DNA of 36,611 bases from Spirochaetaceae bacterium (GCA_028821475.1 JAPPGB010000136.1:1-36611); one strand, 5' to 3'; positions 24,737 through 33,500 are shown, counted from the stretch's first letter. The notes: generated from the sequence alone by a model not told the origin. Made by a program: numbers and translations.

Positions 24737-24980
24737 CATCCTGCCGGCGGCCTGTCTGAACACCTGCTCGGCGGAAGATCTGATGACGCTCAAAGCATTT
24801 GCTGATCGCTCGCGTGACTGGGCGGATATTGAAGGCATAGTGCTACGCATGGGCCGCCGGCTCGACTGGGCCTTGGTTGAAGCCGAGTTGCAACCGCTGT
24901 GCGAGTTGAAGGAAGCGCCGGACATTCTGACGCGATTGAGAGCGTTGCAAGCATCGCACGGAGACGGACCAGCATCGTGA
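24708..24980 (+). pseudogene. C-terminal remnant of a nucleotidyltransferase-type gene
   Basis: From ATG 24708 the frame reads MRDLFRLANDILPAACLNTC, then SAEDLMTLKAFADRSRDWAD and IEGIVLRMGRRLDWALVEAE. The EDLxxLKAxAxRxxDWxDIEG signature is the second half of AbiEii-like or MNT-like nucleotidyltransferases. The GS/DxD catalytic N-terminus is absent. The start overlaps the small gene in another frame, the result of a deletion. Confidence 0.6.
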
Positions 24981-25001
24981 GTTGACCGCCGCCGCAGGTC
25001 T

Positions 25002-25340
25002 TTACAGCGCGAGCACGAGCCGGAGCCCAGCCTCCACCTCGGCGAGGTTCCGTGGCCCCAGTGTTCCCGTCTGTTCCACCAGTCGCGCGCGATCGATGCA
25101 GGTCAATTGGGACACGACGACCACCGAGTCTCTGGGCAACAGCGACTCGGCCGCGTCCAGGTACACGTTGCCGGGCGCGTCAGCCAGCCTCGGATTGGTG
25201 GTGAACGGCACGCACAGCACGGAACCGATTCGGCTGCGATTGAAACTGTCGGCCTGAACGATCAGGAGCGGACGCCGAAAGCCCGGTTCGCTGCCGAAAG
25301 GGACGCCCAGATCCGCCCACCAGATCTCACCACGAGTCAT
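25002..25340 (-). CDS. MazF/PemK-like mRNA interferase toxin
   Basis: The product has 112 aa, the typical size. MTRGEIWWADLG, then RRPLLIVQADSFNRSRIGSV, PFTTNPRLADAPGNVYL and DSVVVVSQLTCIDRARL follow the MazF/PemK beta-barrel pattern, including the conserved Arg of RRPLLIVQ and the Ser/Thr of VSQLTCID. It cleaves RNA at short sequence motifs. It overlaps the antitoxin gene by 14 nt and is transcribed with it from 25611. It appears intact. Confidence 0.88.
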   Translation of the reverse strand: MTRGEIWWADLGVPFGSEPGFRRPLLIVQADSFNRSRIGSVLCVPFTTNPRLADAPGNVYLDAAESLLPRDSVVVVSQLTCIDRARLVEQTGTLGPRNLAEVEAGLRLVLAL

Positions 25341-25575
25341 CGCGAGTCAGGTTTCGGAGACTCTCCAGCCCCGCGTCCACGGCGTCCTGCGACTGCCGGG
25401 CCGGTAGATCGCCGTACACGCCGTTGAGGCGTTCGGTCACCGCCTGCTGGCGGTGGTTGACGAGGAACTGCTCGAGCGCGATGGCGAACAGCCGACTACG
25501 CGGAATCCCCAATTCTCCGGCTACCTTGTCTGCCTTTCTGAACAGGTCTTCCGGCAGCGACACCGCCGTCTTCAT
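25327..25575 (-). CDS. MazE-like ribbon-helix-helix antitoxin
   Basis: The product has 82 aa. The N-terminus MKTAVSLPEDLFRKADKVAG, then GIPRSRLFAIALEQFL, is a ribbon-helix-helix DNA-binding fold; the C-terminal part (AVDAGLESLRNLTRDDSW) would bind the MazF-like toxin. It was identified from its partner's position and from the overlap of the two genes. ATG 25575 is set by the fold start and a promoter 7 nt upstream. No ribosome site is visible. Confidence 0.82.
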   Translation of the reverse strand: MKTAVSLPEDLFRKADKVAGELGIPRSRLFAIALEQFLVNHRQQAVTERLNGVYGDLPARQSQDAVDAGLESLRNLTRDDSW

Positions 25576-25582
25576 GTCTGCG

Positions 25583-25611
25583 AGTATGACCAGGGTATAA
25601 CTACCGGTCAA
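25583..25611 (-). promoter_or_regulatory. Promoter of the MazEF-like pair (predicted leaderless)
   Basis: On the minus strand TTGACC (25611-25606), a 17-nt spacer and CATACT (25588-25583) are followed after 7 nt by ATG 25575. Confidence 0.6.
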
Positions 25612-25612
25612 G

Positions 25613-25845
25613 CTGGCGCTGGCCTTCGGGTGGCCAACTCGCGGGTGGTGCGCGGGGCGGTGATCGGCATCAAGGGCAACGCCTACTTCGAGGCGGCGCA
25701 TGCGATCGGCAGCCCGTCGTGGCGGACGCTGCTGCGCCACGTGTGGCCGAGCCTGCGCGGCGGCGGCGGGGTGGCCGGCGGGGTCGGCGCCCGCGCCGCT
25801 GAGCGCGCCACCAAGGCCCTGCGAAAGCTGGAACGATCCCGCTGA
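25613..25845 (+). pseudogene. DppC-like permease fragment with internal deletion
   Basis: LALAFG, then VANSRVVRGAVIGIKGNAYF and HAIGSPSWRTLLRHVWP, match 30708-30842 of the operon D permease. The sequence then jumps about 255 nt to LRGGGGVAGGVGARAAERAT and the stop. A 1-nt deletion lies near 25629. It is more similar to operon D than to operon B. Confidence 0.88.
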
Positions 25846-25874
25846 ACCCGGCCTGCCGGACATTTGGCTCACGA

Positions 25875-26681
25875 ATGTGTTTTCCGACAGTCGGCTGCCC
25901 TGTCTGCGCGGATACGGTCGCGTACGCCGTCGTCAACGCCACGACAACCATCACCTCACGCACCTCACGCGAGGCGCTACCGCCCCGCAAGTGGAGCAAG
26001 AGCGACACGGCGGACCCGGTGTTGCACGTGGTCGTGTACAATGGTGATAGACGGTGGGACGCGCCGGTGACGTTCGCCGGGCTGGTGGCGAGGACGGAGG
26101 AGGACGGCGCCGCGCATCTCGGGCTGAGGTACGAGGTGCTTGATCTGGTGGCGGTGAGAGGGGATGATCTGCCACGGACGAACCTGCTACGGTGGGTGGC
26201 GGAAGTGGAGCAGAGTGTGCAGGCCCGCACTCTGCCGGAGCGGGTGAGGGAGTTGGGTGAATGGCTCGCCGAGGCTGGCGAGCCGGGGCTGACGAGAACC
26301 TTCGACCTGTGGCTCGGCGCCCTGGGGCGGAAGTGGGGCGTGGAGTTGCCATCGATCCGCGAGTACGAGGAGGCAAGCGCAGTGTTGGCCGAAAAGATTG
26401 ACCGCTGGGGAGCGGAAATCCTGGAGCAGGGTATCGAGCAGGGCATTGAGCAGGGTATCCAGCAGGGCGTCGAGCGGGGTATCGAACAGGGCATCGAGCG
26501 GCAGAAGGCGTTGTTGCGCCGCCTGGCGGAGCGGCGGTTCGGCCCAGCGGCGGCGGAGCGGCTGGCGACGGAGCTTGCTGAAGTGACGGACGCGGATCGT
26601 CTCGCCGAAACCGGGGAGTGGATCGTGGACTGCGCCACGACTGCCGAATTCCTTGCGCGCATGGATCGCTGCGGCTCGTAG
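25875..26681 (+). pseudogene. Rpn/PD-(D/E)XK-type recombination-promoting nuclease-like gene, N-terminus lost
   Basis: The open frame gives 268 aa, but only residues from about 45 on look like a protein family. VLHVVVYNGDRRWDAPVTFA is the strand and YNG motif that follows the nuclease core in Rpn-like proteins. A middle helical region and a run of GIEQ/GVER repeats (ILEQGIEQGIEQGIQQGVER) precede the C-terminal ALLRRLAERRFGPAAAERL, a DUF4351-like end. The catalytic N-terminal domain (about 100 residues) is missing and replaced by unrelated codons. The repeated 12-nt units at about 26423-26500 could vary in number by slippage. Confidence 0.6.
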
Positions 26682-26913
26682 CCCGGCCACGCCAAAGCAG
26701 TTCGCCGACACCGCTTGCGCGGCGGCGGCTCGCTGGCCAGCGGCTCGCTGAACCGCGTTCTACCCGGAATCCGCTCGGTTTACGCCGCCTGGCTCGTTCT
26801 GCCGGCGTGCTCTCGTCACCTCCTTGCCGTGCGGGCGCCCCAAACATCCGCCTCAGGCCGTCAACCGCCGTTCACCGAGAATTGCTGGGCGACGCAGGCG
26901 ACGCAACGCGTAC

Positions 26914-26941
26914 TTGACGGTTGCCGAGCGTGTGATAAAGT
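26914..26941 (+). promoter_or_regulatory. Promoter of binding-protein operon D
   Basis: TTGACG (26914-26919), a 16-nt spacer, TAAAGT (26936-26941). The 230 bp before it (26682-26913) hold no gene or fragment that I recognise. Confidence 0.75.
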
Positions 26942-27299
26942 GATGGGCTCCGGGAGGAGGACAAGTGCGGATGAAGCGCGATTATACAGCCCGCCGCAGC
27001 CGTCCATTCGCTGCAAGCGCCAGCGCTCCGTCCTGCTCACAAACCAAGCACCCGGTAACTGACCGTTCGCTCCGCTCACCGAGCCACGTCCACCACTCTG
27101 TCGCCGTCCGCGCCGCTAACGACGTAGCGGCTCCCGTTCATATCCACACCCATCGCACCACTCTCATCCGAGGCGGCGCTCGCAGCGCCCTTGGGTGCGA
27201 CGACTACCAGGACCATTCGAGGAGGCCGGCGTTTCCGGCCCAAGAAAAGCACGGGCAACGGGACGCAGTCCCGGTCCCGAAAACAAGGAGGAGTACGTT
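26942..27299 (+). repeat. Leader repeat, copy D, with upstream ORF
   Basis: GGGAGGAGG precedes uORF ATG 26971. The uORF runs 110 codons (MKRDYTARRSRPFAASASAP onward) to TGA 27301-27303, overlapping the binding-protein ATG 27300 as ATGA. It has one 10-nt tandem unit. The stem GGCCGG-CGTTT-CCGGCC lies at 27224-27240, followed by the ribosome site AAGGAGG. Confidence 0.75.
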
Positions 27300-29087
27300 A
27301 TGACTCCACGACTCATGTTGTTGCCGCTGGCGTTCGCGCTGGTGGCTACCGTTACGTTCGCCGCCGCCGAGGGCGAGGAAGCATCCGCGGCCGAGAAGGA
27401 GATGGTGCTCGACCCGAGCACCGGCGAGATGGTGACCGCGCCCGAGTATGGCGGCACGATCAGGGCGGTCATCAACTTCAAGCCGGAGGGGATCGACCCC
27501 TATTTCCGCTACTCCGCGGGAGCCTTCATCGGGCTGGTCAACGAGAAGCTCGGCGTGGGCGACTGGGCGATCGACCGGAGCAAGGTCGGCTACACTACGC
27601 TGTTCCTGCCCGACGAGGCCCTCGTCGGACAACTGGCCGAGAGCTGGGAGAGGCCGGATCCGCTCACCGCCGTGTTCAAGATCCGCGACGGCGTGTTCTG
27701 GCACGACAAGGCGCCGGTGAACGGCCGGCAGCTCACCGCGCACGATGTCGCCTACAGTTGGCAGCGGCTCCTGTTCGGGGTGGACGGCGGCGAGCCGAGC
27801 CCGGACTGCCCGGGGGGCTTCGATATCTGCAACATAAAGTGGGAATCGGTTGCCGCTACCGACGATTCGACGGTGGTATTCAAGCTGCAGGAGCCCAGTG
27901 TCACCGCGTTCAGCCGCATGCTCGTGGCAGAGCATGGCTACATCGTCGCCCGCGAGGTGGTCGATGAGTTCGGAGACATTCAGGACTGGCGCAACGTGAC
28001 CGGAACGGGCCCCTTTCAACTGACCGACGTGGTGGAGGGCAGCTCCTGGACCTACACCAAGATCGACGATTATTGGGGTTTCGACCCGAAATTCCCGGAC
28101 AACCGTTTGCCCTACGCGGACACCATCGAGTTCCTGGTCGTCAACGACATGACAGCCATCACCTCACTGATGCGCTCCGGACAGGCGGACTGGATTGGAT
28201 TCGGACTCAACTCCCATCTCACCAGTGTCGACTCGGCGGTCAATCTGCAGAAGACCAAACCCGACCTGGTGCTGCACCCGTATTCCTACCGGTCGGAGAC
28301 CGCGTTCGGTTTCAACCTCCAGAAGGAGCCCTGGAGCGACATCCGCGTGCGCCAGGCCCTCAGCCTGGCCATCGACCACGAGTCGATCGCCGAGAATTAC
28401 CAGCAGGGTTGGGGCGATGCAAGCCCGCAAGGGGCCACCGGCGCCAGGGTGCTCGGGTATGCCGTCCCGTTCGAGGAGTGGCCCGAGGAGACCCAGCAAT
28501 ACTATCGGTACGACCCCGAGGAAGCCGAGAGGCTGCTCGACGAGGCCGGCTATCCGCGCGGTGAAGACGGCATCCGGTTCAGCACCATCTATTCGCACTA
28601 CGAGTTCTTCGACCTCGGCTACTACCAGATCGCCATGGATTACCTCCGGCAGATCGGCATCGACGTCGAGATCGAGGAAATAACTCGCGCGCAGAATAGC
28701 GAGTGGGGCATGAGCCACGGATATCCAGGCTTGCGCACCGACGTATGGGCTGCCGAGTATCCCAGTGGCCTTGCCCCGATAAACTCTTACTGGTCGAAAG
28801 CCGGCTGGAACCCCAACAACAACAACGACCCGGTATTCGACGAAATCTACGAGAAAGCGCTGGCCGCCACCACGGTAGAGGAGCAGCAGGAGTGGGCGCG
28901 GCAGGCCAACCTGCGCATCGCCGAGCAACTGTGGATGATAAGGGGGCCGGTTGCTCCCCTGTTCGGCGCCACCCAGCCGTGGATCAAGGGCTACAACGGG
29001 GAAGGCGATGTCGGCGGGATGCAACGGTCCACCGTCCTCATGTACCTGTGGGTGGACCAGGATCTGAAGCGGGAGCTGGGCTCTTAG
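27300..29087 (+). CDS. Peptide-type ABC transporter solute-binding protein (family 5), operon D
   Basis: The product has 595 aa from ATG 27300. The signal peptide is MTPRLMLLPLAFALVATVTF, with no lipobox Cys. The mature start EKEMVLDPSTGEMVTAPEYG is shared by all copies. Family-5 motifs are GTGPFQLTDVVEGSSWTYTK, DDYWGFDPKFPDNRLPYAD and DIRVRQALSLAIDHESIAE. It belongs with 33918-35693 in a second subfamily; the ligand-facing middle part differs clearly from the operon A/B proteins, so a different substrate range is likely (inference). It is followed by two intact permeases and is transcribed from 26914 with a long leader. Confidence 0.94.
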   Translation: MTPRLMLLPLAFALVATVTFAAAEGEEASAAEKEMVLDPSTGEMVTAPEYGGTIRAVINFKPEGIDPYFRYSAGAFIGLVNEKLGVGDWAIDRSKVGYTTLFLPDEALVGQLAESWERPDPLTAVFKIRDGVFWHDKAPVNGRQLTAHDVAYSWQRLLFGVDGGEPSPDCPGGFDICNIKWESVAATDDSTVVFKLQEPSVTAFSRMLVAEHGYIVAREVVDEFGDIQDWRNVTGTGPFQLTDVVEGSSWTYTKIDDYWGFDPKFPDNRLPYADTIEFLVVNDMTAITSLMRSGQADWIGFGLNSHLTSVDSAVNLQKTKPDLVLHPYSYRSETAFGFNLQKEPWSDIRVRQALSLAIDHESIAENYQQGWGDASPQGATGARVLGYAVPFEEWPEETQQYYRYDPEEAERLLDEAGYPRGEDGIRFSTIYSHYEFFDLGYYQIAMDYLRQIGIDVEIEEITRAQNSEWGMSHGYPGLRTDVWAAEYPSGLAPINSYWSKAGWNPNNNNDPVFDEIYEKALAATTVEEQQEWARQANLRIAEQLWMIRGPVAPLFGATQPWIKGYNGEGDVGGMQRSTVLMYLWVDQDLKRELGS

Positions 29088-29110
29088 CGAATCCGCGGGC
29101 TGCGAGGTAG

Positions 29111-29140
29111 CGAGGACCCCGCTCGAGGGCGGGGTTCTCG
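29111..29140 (+). promoter_or_regulatory. Hairpin between binding protein and permease, operon D
   Basis: CGAGGACCCCGC pairs with GCGGGGTTCTCG (one G-U pair) around the loop TCGAGG. It is a strong stem with no U-run, 23 nt after the stop codon. Confidence 0.6.
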
Positions 29141-29177
29141 CGCTTGACCGCCGAGACACGACCGCGTCTGCACCGAC

Positions 29178-30143
29178 ATGAGAGCGTACGTCATCCGCCG
29201 CGTCCTGCTGCTGATCCCGACCTTCTTCCTGCTGACGATTCTGGTGTTCCTGTCGGTGCGGTTCATACCGGGGGACGCCGTCGACCTCCTGATGTTCAGA
29301 ATGGCGGAGGCGGCCGGCGGTGGCACCGCCATCGACCGGGCGGCGCTGGAGCGGCGGCTGGGGCTGGACGTGCCGGTGCACGTGCAGTACGCGCGCTGGA
29401 TGGGAGCGATCCTGCTGCGCGGCGACCTGGGCACCCCGCTGCTGCGGCCGGAACCGGTCGGGGAGTTGATCGGCGGCCGGCTGCCGACCACCATCGAATT
29501 GGGCTTGGTGGCGGTGATCGTGGGGGTGCTGATCGGGGTGCCGATCGGCATCTACTCGGCGGTGCGGCAGGACACGGTCGGCGACTACGTGGGGCGTTCC
29601 TTCGCCATCTTCGGACTGGCCACGCCCAACTTCTGGCTGGCCACCATCATCCTGGTGTTTCCGGCGATCTGGTGGGGGTGGTCGCCGCCGTTGCGCCTGA
29701 TGCGGCTGAGCGACGACCCGGTGCGCCACTTCAGCATGTTCATCGTGCCGGGCCTGATCCTGGGCACCTACCTGGCGGCCAGCACCATGCGCATGACCCG
29801 CACCATGATGCTGGAGGTGCTGCGGCAGGACTACATTCGCACCGCCTGGGCCAAGGGCCTGCGCGAGCGGCTGGTGATCCTGCGCCACGTGATCAGGAAC
29901 GCGCTGATCCCGGTGGTGACGCTGGTGGGGCTGCAGGTACCTATCATCGTCGGCGGCTCGGTGATCATGGAGCAGATGTTCGCCATCCCGGGCCTGGGGC
30001 GGCTGATGATCGACGCCCTGTTCGACCGCGACTACCCGCTGATATCGGGGATCAACCTGTTCTTCGCCGTCGCGGTGATGGTGATCAACCTGCTGGTCGA
30101 CGTGCTGTACGCCTACCTGGACCCGCGCGTCCACTACGGGTGA
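29178..30143 (+). CDS. ABC transporter permease, DppB-like (operon D)
   Basis: The product has 321 aa. MRAYVIRRVLLLIPTFFLLT begins the first membrane helix; FIPGDAVDLLMF and the cytoplasmic EAA-type loop LRQDYIRTAWAKGLRERLVI follow. Further helices include ELGLVAVIVGVLIGVPIG and VMVINLLVDVLYAYLD. It is very similar to the partial gene at 35918. With the next gene it forms the transmembrane pore of importer D. Confidence 0.94.
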   Translation: MRAYVIRRVLLLIPTFFLLTILVFLSVRFIPGDAVDLLMFRMAEAAGGGTAIDRAALERRLGLDVPVHVQYARWMGAILLRGDLGTPLLRPEPVGELIGGRLPTTIELGLVAVIVGVLIGVPIGIYSAVRQDTVGDYVGRSFAIFGLATPNFWLATIILVFPAIWWGWSPPLRLMRLSDDPVRHFSMFIVPGLILGTYLAASTMRMTRTMMLEVLRQDYIRTAWAKGLRERLVILRHVIRNALIPVVTLVGLQVPIIVGGSVIMEQMFAIPGLGRLMIDALFDRDYPLISGINLFFAVAVMVINLLVDVLYAYLDPRVHYG

Positions 30144-30212
30144 CGGCGTGCCGGGTCCAAAAATGCTGACCAGCGGTCGTCCTCGAAATCGCGGAGTGAC
30201 GGAGGCGACACC

Positions 30213-31190
30213 ATGGGTGAGGTGACCGCGCCGAAGTCGCTACCGGAGCGGGGGGCGAAGGGGCAGTCGTTCGTGCGCGACCTGCTGCGCCGGCTGATCA
30301 GGGAGCGGCCGGTGGGCGCGGTCAGCGGTGCGGTCGTGCTGCTGCTGTGCCTGGTGGCGATCTTCGCCGACCTGCTGGCGCCGTATCACTTCATGGAAAT
30401 GACCATGATCGACCGGCTCAAGGGGCCGTCGGGCACCTACCCGCTGGGCACCGACCACATCGGCCGCGACCTGTTCAGCCGCCTGCTGTACGGGGCGCGG
30501 GTGTCGCTGGGGGTGGGGTTCGCCGCCACCACCCTGAGCGTGGTGGTGTCGCTGCTGATCGGCGGGGTGGCGGGGTTCGTGGGCGGCAAGGTGGACCTGG
30601 CGGTGCAGCGCCTGGTGGACGCCTGGATGTCGTTTCCGGGCCTGCTGCTGCTGCTGACCATCATGACCATCGTCGGCCAGGGCATCCCGCAGATCATCGG
30701 CATGCTGGCGCTGGCCTCCGGGGTGGCCAACTCGCGGGTGGTGCGGGGGGCGGTGATCGGCATCAAGGGCAACGCCTACTTCGAGGCGGCGCACGCGATC
30801 GGCAGCCCGTCGTGGCGGACGCTGCTGCGCCACGTGTGGCCGAACATCACGGCGCCGATCATCATCATCTACTCGATCACGATCGGCTGGGCGATCATCG
30901 CGGAGGCGTCCTTGAGCTTCCTGGGCTTCGGGCTGCCGCCGGACGTGCCGAGCTGGGGCACGATGCTGAGCCGGGAGGGGCGGCAGTACATGGAGATGGC
31001 GCCGCGGCTGGCGATGTGGCCGGGGGTGGCGCTGACGCTGGTGGTGTACTGCCTGAACATGGTAGGCGACGCGCTGCGCGACCTGCTCGACCCGCGCCTG
31101 CGCGGCGGCGGCGGGGTGGCCGGCGGCGTAGGCGCCCGCGCCGCCGAGCGCGCCACCCGGGCCCTGCAAAAGCTGGAACGATCCCGCTGA
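30213..31190 (+). CDS. ABC transporter permease, DppC-like (operon D)
   Basis: The product has 325 aa, with a hydrophilic 40-residue N-terminus longer than in operon B. Helix 1 is AVVLLLCLVAIFADLLAPY; YPLGTDHIGRDLFSRLLYGA follows. The EAA loop is FEAAHAIGSPSWRTLLRHVW, and the late motif is ASLSFLGFGLPPDVPSWGTM. The Ala/Arg-rich tail (GVGARAAERATRALQKLERS) recurs in the fragment at 25613-25845. ATG 30213 is taken; the gap from permease 1 is 69 bp. No ATPase gene follows. Confidence 0.93.
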   Translation: MGEVTAPKSLPERGAKGQSFVRDLLRRLIRERPVGAVSGAVVLLLCLVAIFADLLAPYHFMEMTMIDRLKGPSGTYPLGTDHIGRDLFSRLLYGARVSLGVGFAATTLSVVVSLLIGGVAGFVGGKVDLAVQRLVDAWMSFPGLLLLLTIMTIVGQGIPQIIGMLALASGVANSRVVRGAVIGIKGNAYFEAAHAIGSPSWRTLLRHVWPNITAPIIIIYSITIGWAIIAEASLSFLGFGLPPDVPSWGTMLSREGRQYMEMAPRLAMWPGVALTLVVYCLNMVGDALRDLLDPRLRGGGGVAGGVGARAAERATRALQKLERSR

Positions 31191-31271
31191 AATGCGGCGC
31201 GTTCGACCTGATCGCAAATCGATTCGATGCGTGGCTCACCTTCCCGTGGCGCCACAGCCATCCGCTGCATG

Positions 31272-31331
31272 CTGCTGCTGATCCCGGCGTCCTTCGCGTT
31301 GACGATTCTGCGCTGCTTTCGGTGCGGTTTA
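31272..31331 (+). pseudogene. Scrap of a DppB-like permease 5' end
   Basis: LLLIPASFALTILRCFRCGL matches LLLIPTFFLLTILVFLSVRF of operon D at the DNA level, with small changes and an indel. It lacks a start and continuation. Confidence 0.5.
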
Positions 31332-31392
31332 CTCCGCGCTTGATGCGGTTTGCTTCGCGCGACGTCGTCGGTTGGCCGACAAGCGTACAAGT

Positions 31393-32363
31393 TCAGGAAA
31401 GTCCCCTGTGCCGCCGCACATTGAGCGCCTTCCACTCGAGCAGCGGCTGGGCCTGGATGCGTTCCCGCAGGGTCGTGTCAGACGTCAAGATCGATGCGTC
31501 GACTTCCCCTCGGTCCAGCAGCAGGTCCAGGAATGCGCGCTCGGCGTCGGTGAATGGGAGCACGATGGAAAGCGCCCTCCTGCACTCTTCGACAAGACGC
31601 GCCCCGTACTCCGCCAATGCCTCCTGCTCTGGCGGTTGGCGGATGCGAAGGGCGGGGCCGAGTTGCCTCGCCAATTCCGCACTGTCGAAATCCACATCGT
31701 CGACCGAGACGGTCCGCCAATCCTTGCGGTTCATGCCCCCGTAGACAACGAAGGCGATGCGGAGGCGTTCGGCCTGGAGCTCGTCGGTATCGAGAACGCG
31801 ATGGCAGTCGAAGAGGTCTCTCGCCTGCCGGCGCGAGAACAGCGCCGAGAGCTTCCCGGCCGCAAGTTCGTGCAGGTCGAGAACAGGAATACCCCTGGCC
31901 TGGAACTCCCCGAGCGGGTGAGAGTCGGCATGGTGAATCTCCCAGAGCGGCTGTCTATACATGAAGTTGAAATCCACATCGAGGTTTGCGGGCTGCCCGG
32001 TGAAGCTCGGGTAGCTCAACCGCCACGTTCCGCCGGCGTGTTCGCTCGGCACCCTCCGAACGGCGAACCTTCACGGGAAAACACCGTCTGGGCCGCGTGC
32101 TCGATCTTGGGGCGGTCCGCCCGCATCTCCTCGCGCTCCAGCGCGCCGATATAGTTGAGATCGATGTCCACGGACAGCCTCGGATGGCGCAGGACGAACA
32201 GGTTCAAGGCGGTACCGCCCTTCAGGACCCACTTCCCTCTCAGTGCAGGGTGGGAGTTCAGGACGTTCAGGAGATGCACCAGATGGAGGACCTTCTCGAC
32301 CGTGCCCTCGTCGAACCCGTCGGGTCTGGCTATGGGCAGGATTTCCGCCGTGGAGAATCTCAC
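31393..32363 (-). pseudogene. AbiEii-type nucleotidyltransferase toxin gene, frameshifted
   Basis: The start is GTG 32363, overlapping the antitoxin stop as GTGA. The N-terminal part has the nucleotidyltransferase signature WVLKGGTALNLFVL and RLSVDIDLNYIG (GG and DxD). A single base is missing at about 32065-32067; in the next frame the protein resumes with AVRRVPSEHAGGTWRLSY, LDVDFNFMYRQPL and ELAAGKLSALFSRRQARDLF, and ends at 31393. The combined length would be about 322 aa, normal for AbiEii/AbiGii. All key motifs survive, so the lesion is recent, a sequencing error, or conceivably programmed. It is the toxin half of a type IV toxin-antitoxin or phage-abortive system. Confidence 0.82.
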
Positions 32364-33196
32364 AGCACCTCCCCCCAGGACCGGTTCAGGATCTCGGACG
32401 GAATCATGAGGTTCCAACCCTTGACCCACTGGCACCCTTTGCGCCTGGCCCGCGCCAGATAGTGGGGCTGCTGCGGGCGGAGATCACGCAGCGCATCGAG
32501 ATGCGTCTCTTCCACCATCAGCGGCTCGCGGTGCTGCTCGAGGAAGAACCCCACCTTTGCGGCGGTGGTCGCATTCTCCAGCAGCCGGGTATACTCGACG
32601 ACCTGATCCAGGCTGAAGAATTCCACCGACTCCAAAGAGCGCCATATCTCTTCCCAGCTACCGGTCAGGTCGGGACGGTCCAGCACATCGACCAGGGTTC
32701 GTTCGTGGTTGGTCACTCGGAGTTGCACTCCTGAGCGATTGTGGCTGGTGACACCGAACATTTCCTGGCCGCTCGCCAGCAGCGGTGGTGGCACGGGTGC
32801 GCCCTGAAACTCACGAGATTGGAAGGTGAGGGGAAGCGACTTGTTCGCCGACACGTAGACCAGCCTCCAATGCACCGAGTACGCTCTGCCGTGGAATTCC
32901 AGTGCCGTGTGGTAGGCTAATACCGCGTCCTCGGTCATCTTGGCCGCGACCAGATAGGGATTGACCGTCATGGAGGCCGGGTCCATGCCCCAGGGCACGG
33001 TCGCATACAGGCCGCGCCGCACGTGGAGGATGCGACCCTGCTTGCGGTGGTAGGCCAACAGCGAACTGCGCGTACTCGTGTTGCGTGACCCCCGGTCGGA
33101 CAGAAACCGGTCCAGCTCTTCGACCGTGAACACCGCGTGCCGCTGCAGAAAGTGGTTGAGCCTGTCGGGGCCGTTCGTTTGATGATCGGTCGACAT
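32360..33196 (-). CDS. AbiEi-type antitoxin / transcriptional regulator
   Basis: The product has 278 aa from ATG 33196. The N-terminal winged helix (HAVFTVEELDRFLSDRGSRN, then RILHVRRGLYATV) is the AbiEi_4-type DNA-binding domain. It is followed by the antitoxin body (DAVLAYHTALEFHGRAYSV, VTNHERTLVDVLDRPDL, LENATTAAKVGFFLEQHRE). Known AbiEi proteins repress their own promoter and counteract the AbiEii nucleotidyltransferase without a stable complex. The gene is coupled to the toxin by a GTGA overlap and driven by the strong promoter at 33235. The frame extends upstream to 33700, but the promoter excludes that start. Confidence 0.85.
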   Translation of the reverse strand: MSTDHQTNGPDRLNHFLQRHAVFTVEELDRFLSDRGSRNTSTRSSLLAYHRKQGRILHVRRGLYATVPWGMDPASMTVNPYLVAAKMTEDAVLAYHTALEFHGRAYSVHWRLVYVSANKSLPLTFQSREFQGAPVPPPLLASGQEMFGVTSHNRSGVQLRVTNHERTLVDVLDRPDLTGSWEEIWRSLESVEFFSLDQVVEYTRLLENATTAAKVGFFLEQHREPLMVEETHLDALRDLRPQQPHYLARARRKGCQWVKGWNLMIPSEILNRSWGEVL

Positions 33197-33206
33197 AGTG
33201 GCATTT

Positions 33207-33235
33207 ATTTTAGCATTGTCTAGGAAATTTGTCAA
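33207..33235 (-). promoter_or_regulatory. Promoter of the AbiE-like operon
   Basis: On the minus strand TTGACA (33235-33230), a 17-nt spacer and TAAAAT (33212-33207). The ATG follows 10 nt later, leaving a leader of about 3 nt and no ribosome site. It is the best promoter match in the window. Confidence 0.75.
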
Positions 33236-33280
33236 GTGTACAGACGGGGTGAATGACACCACCCACCGCTTGGGATAGCA

Positions 33281-33480
33281 GTCGTAGTTCAAGCCGAGGT
33301 GTTCGGCCGACGGGGGAGTATCGTGCTGCAGCTCGCCCTGGACACCGGTGCTACTGGAAACCATGATCAATGTCGGACCCCTTGCAGCCGTAGGGTATGA
33401 CCCGTCGTTGCAGACTGAACGGATCCAGGTCACGACTGGAAGCGGCGTAGAATATGCTTTGGTAACCACCAACCGGCCAA
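33281..33480 (+). pseudogene. Retropepsin-like aspartic protease gene remnant, frameshifted
   Basis: VVVQAEVFGRRGSIVLQLAL and then DTGAT contain the single DTG active-site motif of clan AA proteases. After a 1-nt shift at about 33354 the frame continues ETMINVGPLAAVGYDPSLQT and then ERIQVTTGSGVEYA. The C-terminal strand and flap are missing. A shorter piece of a relative lies at 14219-14263, also directly before an operon promoter. Confidence 0.62.
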
Positions 33481-33500
33481 ACCCGGCCAAACGCGTGCAC

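Noticed and set aside
26423-26500. CRISPR-like short repeat run
   Set aside because: The 12-nt units are contiguous, without spacers, and encode the in-frame GIEQ repeats of the Rpn-like protein.
28164-30134. 656-codon open frame on the minus strand
   Set aside because: It is antisense to the operon D binding protein and permease; the His/Gln/Arg-rich product is an artefact of codon bias.
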